Below are positions 5,110-5,226 of a DNA stretch of 5,226 nucleotides, one piece after another. The notes beneath the pieces were generated by a model. The model searched no databases. It was given only the letters and a program-made list of their open reading frames with translations, and was not told the DNA's origin. A program made the position numbers and the translations under genes. The DNA is taken from NCBI GenBank assembly GCA_027310425.1, contig DAIDAW010000030.1:1-5226 (forward strand), read 5' to 3'. Each line of letters opens with the position of its first letter. Position 1 is the first letter of the stretch. Source of the DNA: a bacterium. GTDB taxonomy: Bacteria > Patescibacteriota > Minisyncoccia > UBA6257 > Brennerbacteraceae.

Positions 5110-5226
5110 ATCTCTTTTCTCGTTTTTGTATTCTGCGGCGACGTCGAATATTGCCGCCAGATACAGTACGGTTTTCTTCGCGAAATACGTTTTATACTTC
5201 GCAATTATCGGGGTATTGTATTGGGC
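5102..5226 (+). CDS. N-terminal part of a membrane protein, possibly a PAP2-family (undecaprenyl-diphosphatase-like) phosphatase
   Basis: Forty-one codons run from ATG 5102 to the window edge. The sequence begins MNQSLFSFLYSAA, and continues with FFAKYVLYFAIIGVLYW, a membrane segment at about 24-41. A short N-terminal helix followed by FFAKY...Y before the first long membrane segment resembles bacterial PAP2 phosphatases of the BcrC type, which recycle undecaprenyl diphosphate for cell-wall synthesis. The catalytic PAP2 motifs would lie beyond the window and cannot be checked, so the product is a guess from overall look. It has no Shine-Dalgarno and sits directly after a putative -10 box. It is probably a separate transcription unit unrelated to the metal genes, though the dyad promoter upstream could drive it. 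Confidence 0.55.
   Translation, partial: MNQSLFSFLYSAATSNIAARYSTVFFAKYVLYFAIIGVLYW

Noticed and set aside
1..5226. CRISPR arrays, tRNA or rRNA genes, insertion sequences, attachment sites
   Set aside because: No regularly spaced repeats, no cloverleaf-like sequence, no transposase motifs and no terminal repeats were seen in the window.

Overview
The window is a compact bacterial copper or heavy-metal handling locus, with every supported gene on the + strand. The organism is probably a member of the Candidate Phyla Radiation (Patescibacteria). The grounds are indirect: the general look of the small membrane protein, the redoxin and the PAP2-like gene, very tight packing, and no usable Shine-Dalgarno sequence in front of any start. 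TGA is read as stop, so the Gracilibacteria-type code does not apply. This placement is a judgement from appearance and could be wrong. GC content looks to be a little over 50 % and is similar across the genes, with no visible sign of a recent composition break.

Layout: (1) the C-terminal tail of an unidentified hydrophobic protein (3-149) overlaps the next start by ATGA. (2) A P1B-type heavy-metal ATPase of 854 residues (146-2710) has a Cys/His-rich N-terminus, a YTCPMHP-type heavy-metal-binding domain, a CPD membrane motif in place of CPC or CPH, and an in-register internal duplication of part of the ATP-binding domain. (3) A small exported or membrane protein (2806-3264) follows its own perfect extended -10 promoter. 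A predicted AXA cleavage site would leave Asn-Gly-His at the mature N-terminus, the form of a copper-binding ATCUN site. A probable intrinsic terminator follows. (4) A CcdA/DsbD-type membrane thiol carrier with doubled cysteines (3372-4265) is followed 4 bases later by (5) a membrane-anchored redoxin with a C-x3-C motif (4270-4926). (6) A 175-base intergenic stretch holds a GC-rich hairpin, a 12-bp perfect inverted repeat around a perfect extended -10, a possible short RNA or sORF, and a near-copy of the next gene's start. (7) The N-terminus of a membrane protein resembling PAP2-family phosphatases (5102 to window end) closes the window.

How the genes could work together (inference): the ATPase moves the metal out of the cytoplasm, the small protein may bind it outside, and the CcdA-like protein passes electrons across the membrane to the redoxin. 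The redoxin would then keep extracytoplasmic thiols or metal sites reduced, or repair metal-induced oxidation. The least ordinary elements are the duplicated nucleotide-binding segment with the CPD motif, the potential ATCUN protein, and the dyad symmetries built on extended -10 promoters with leaderless starts.
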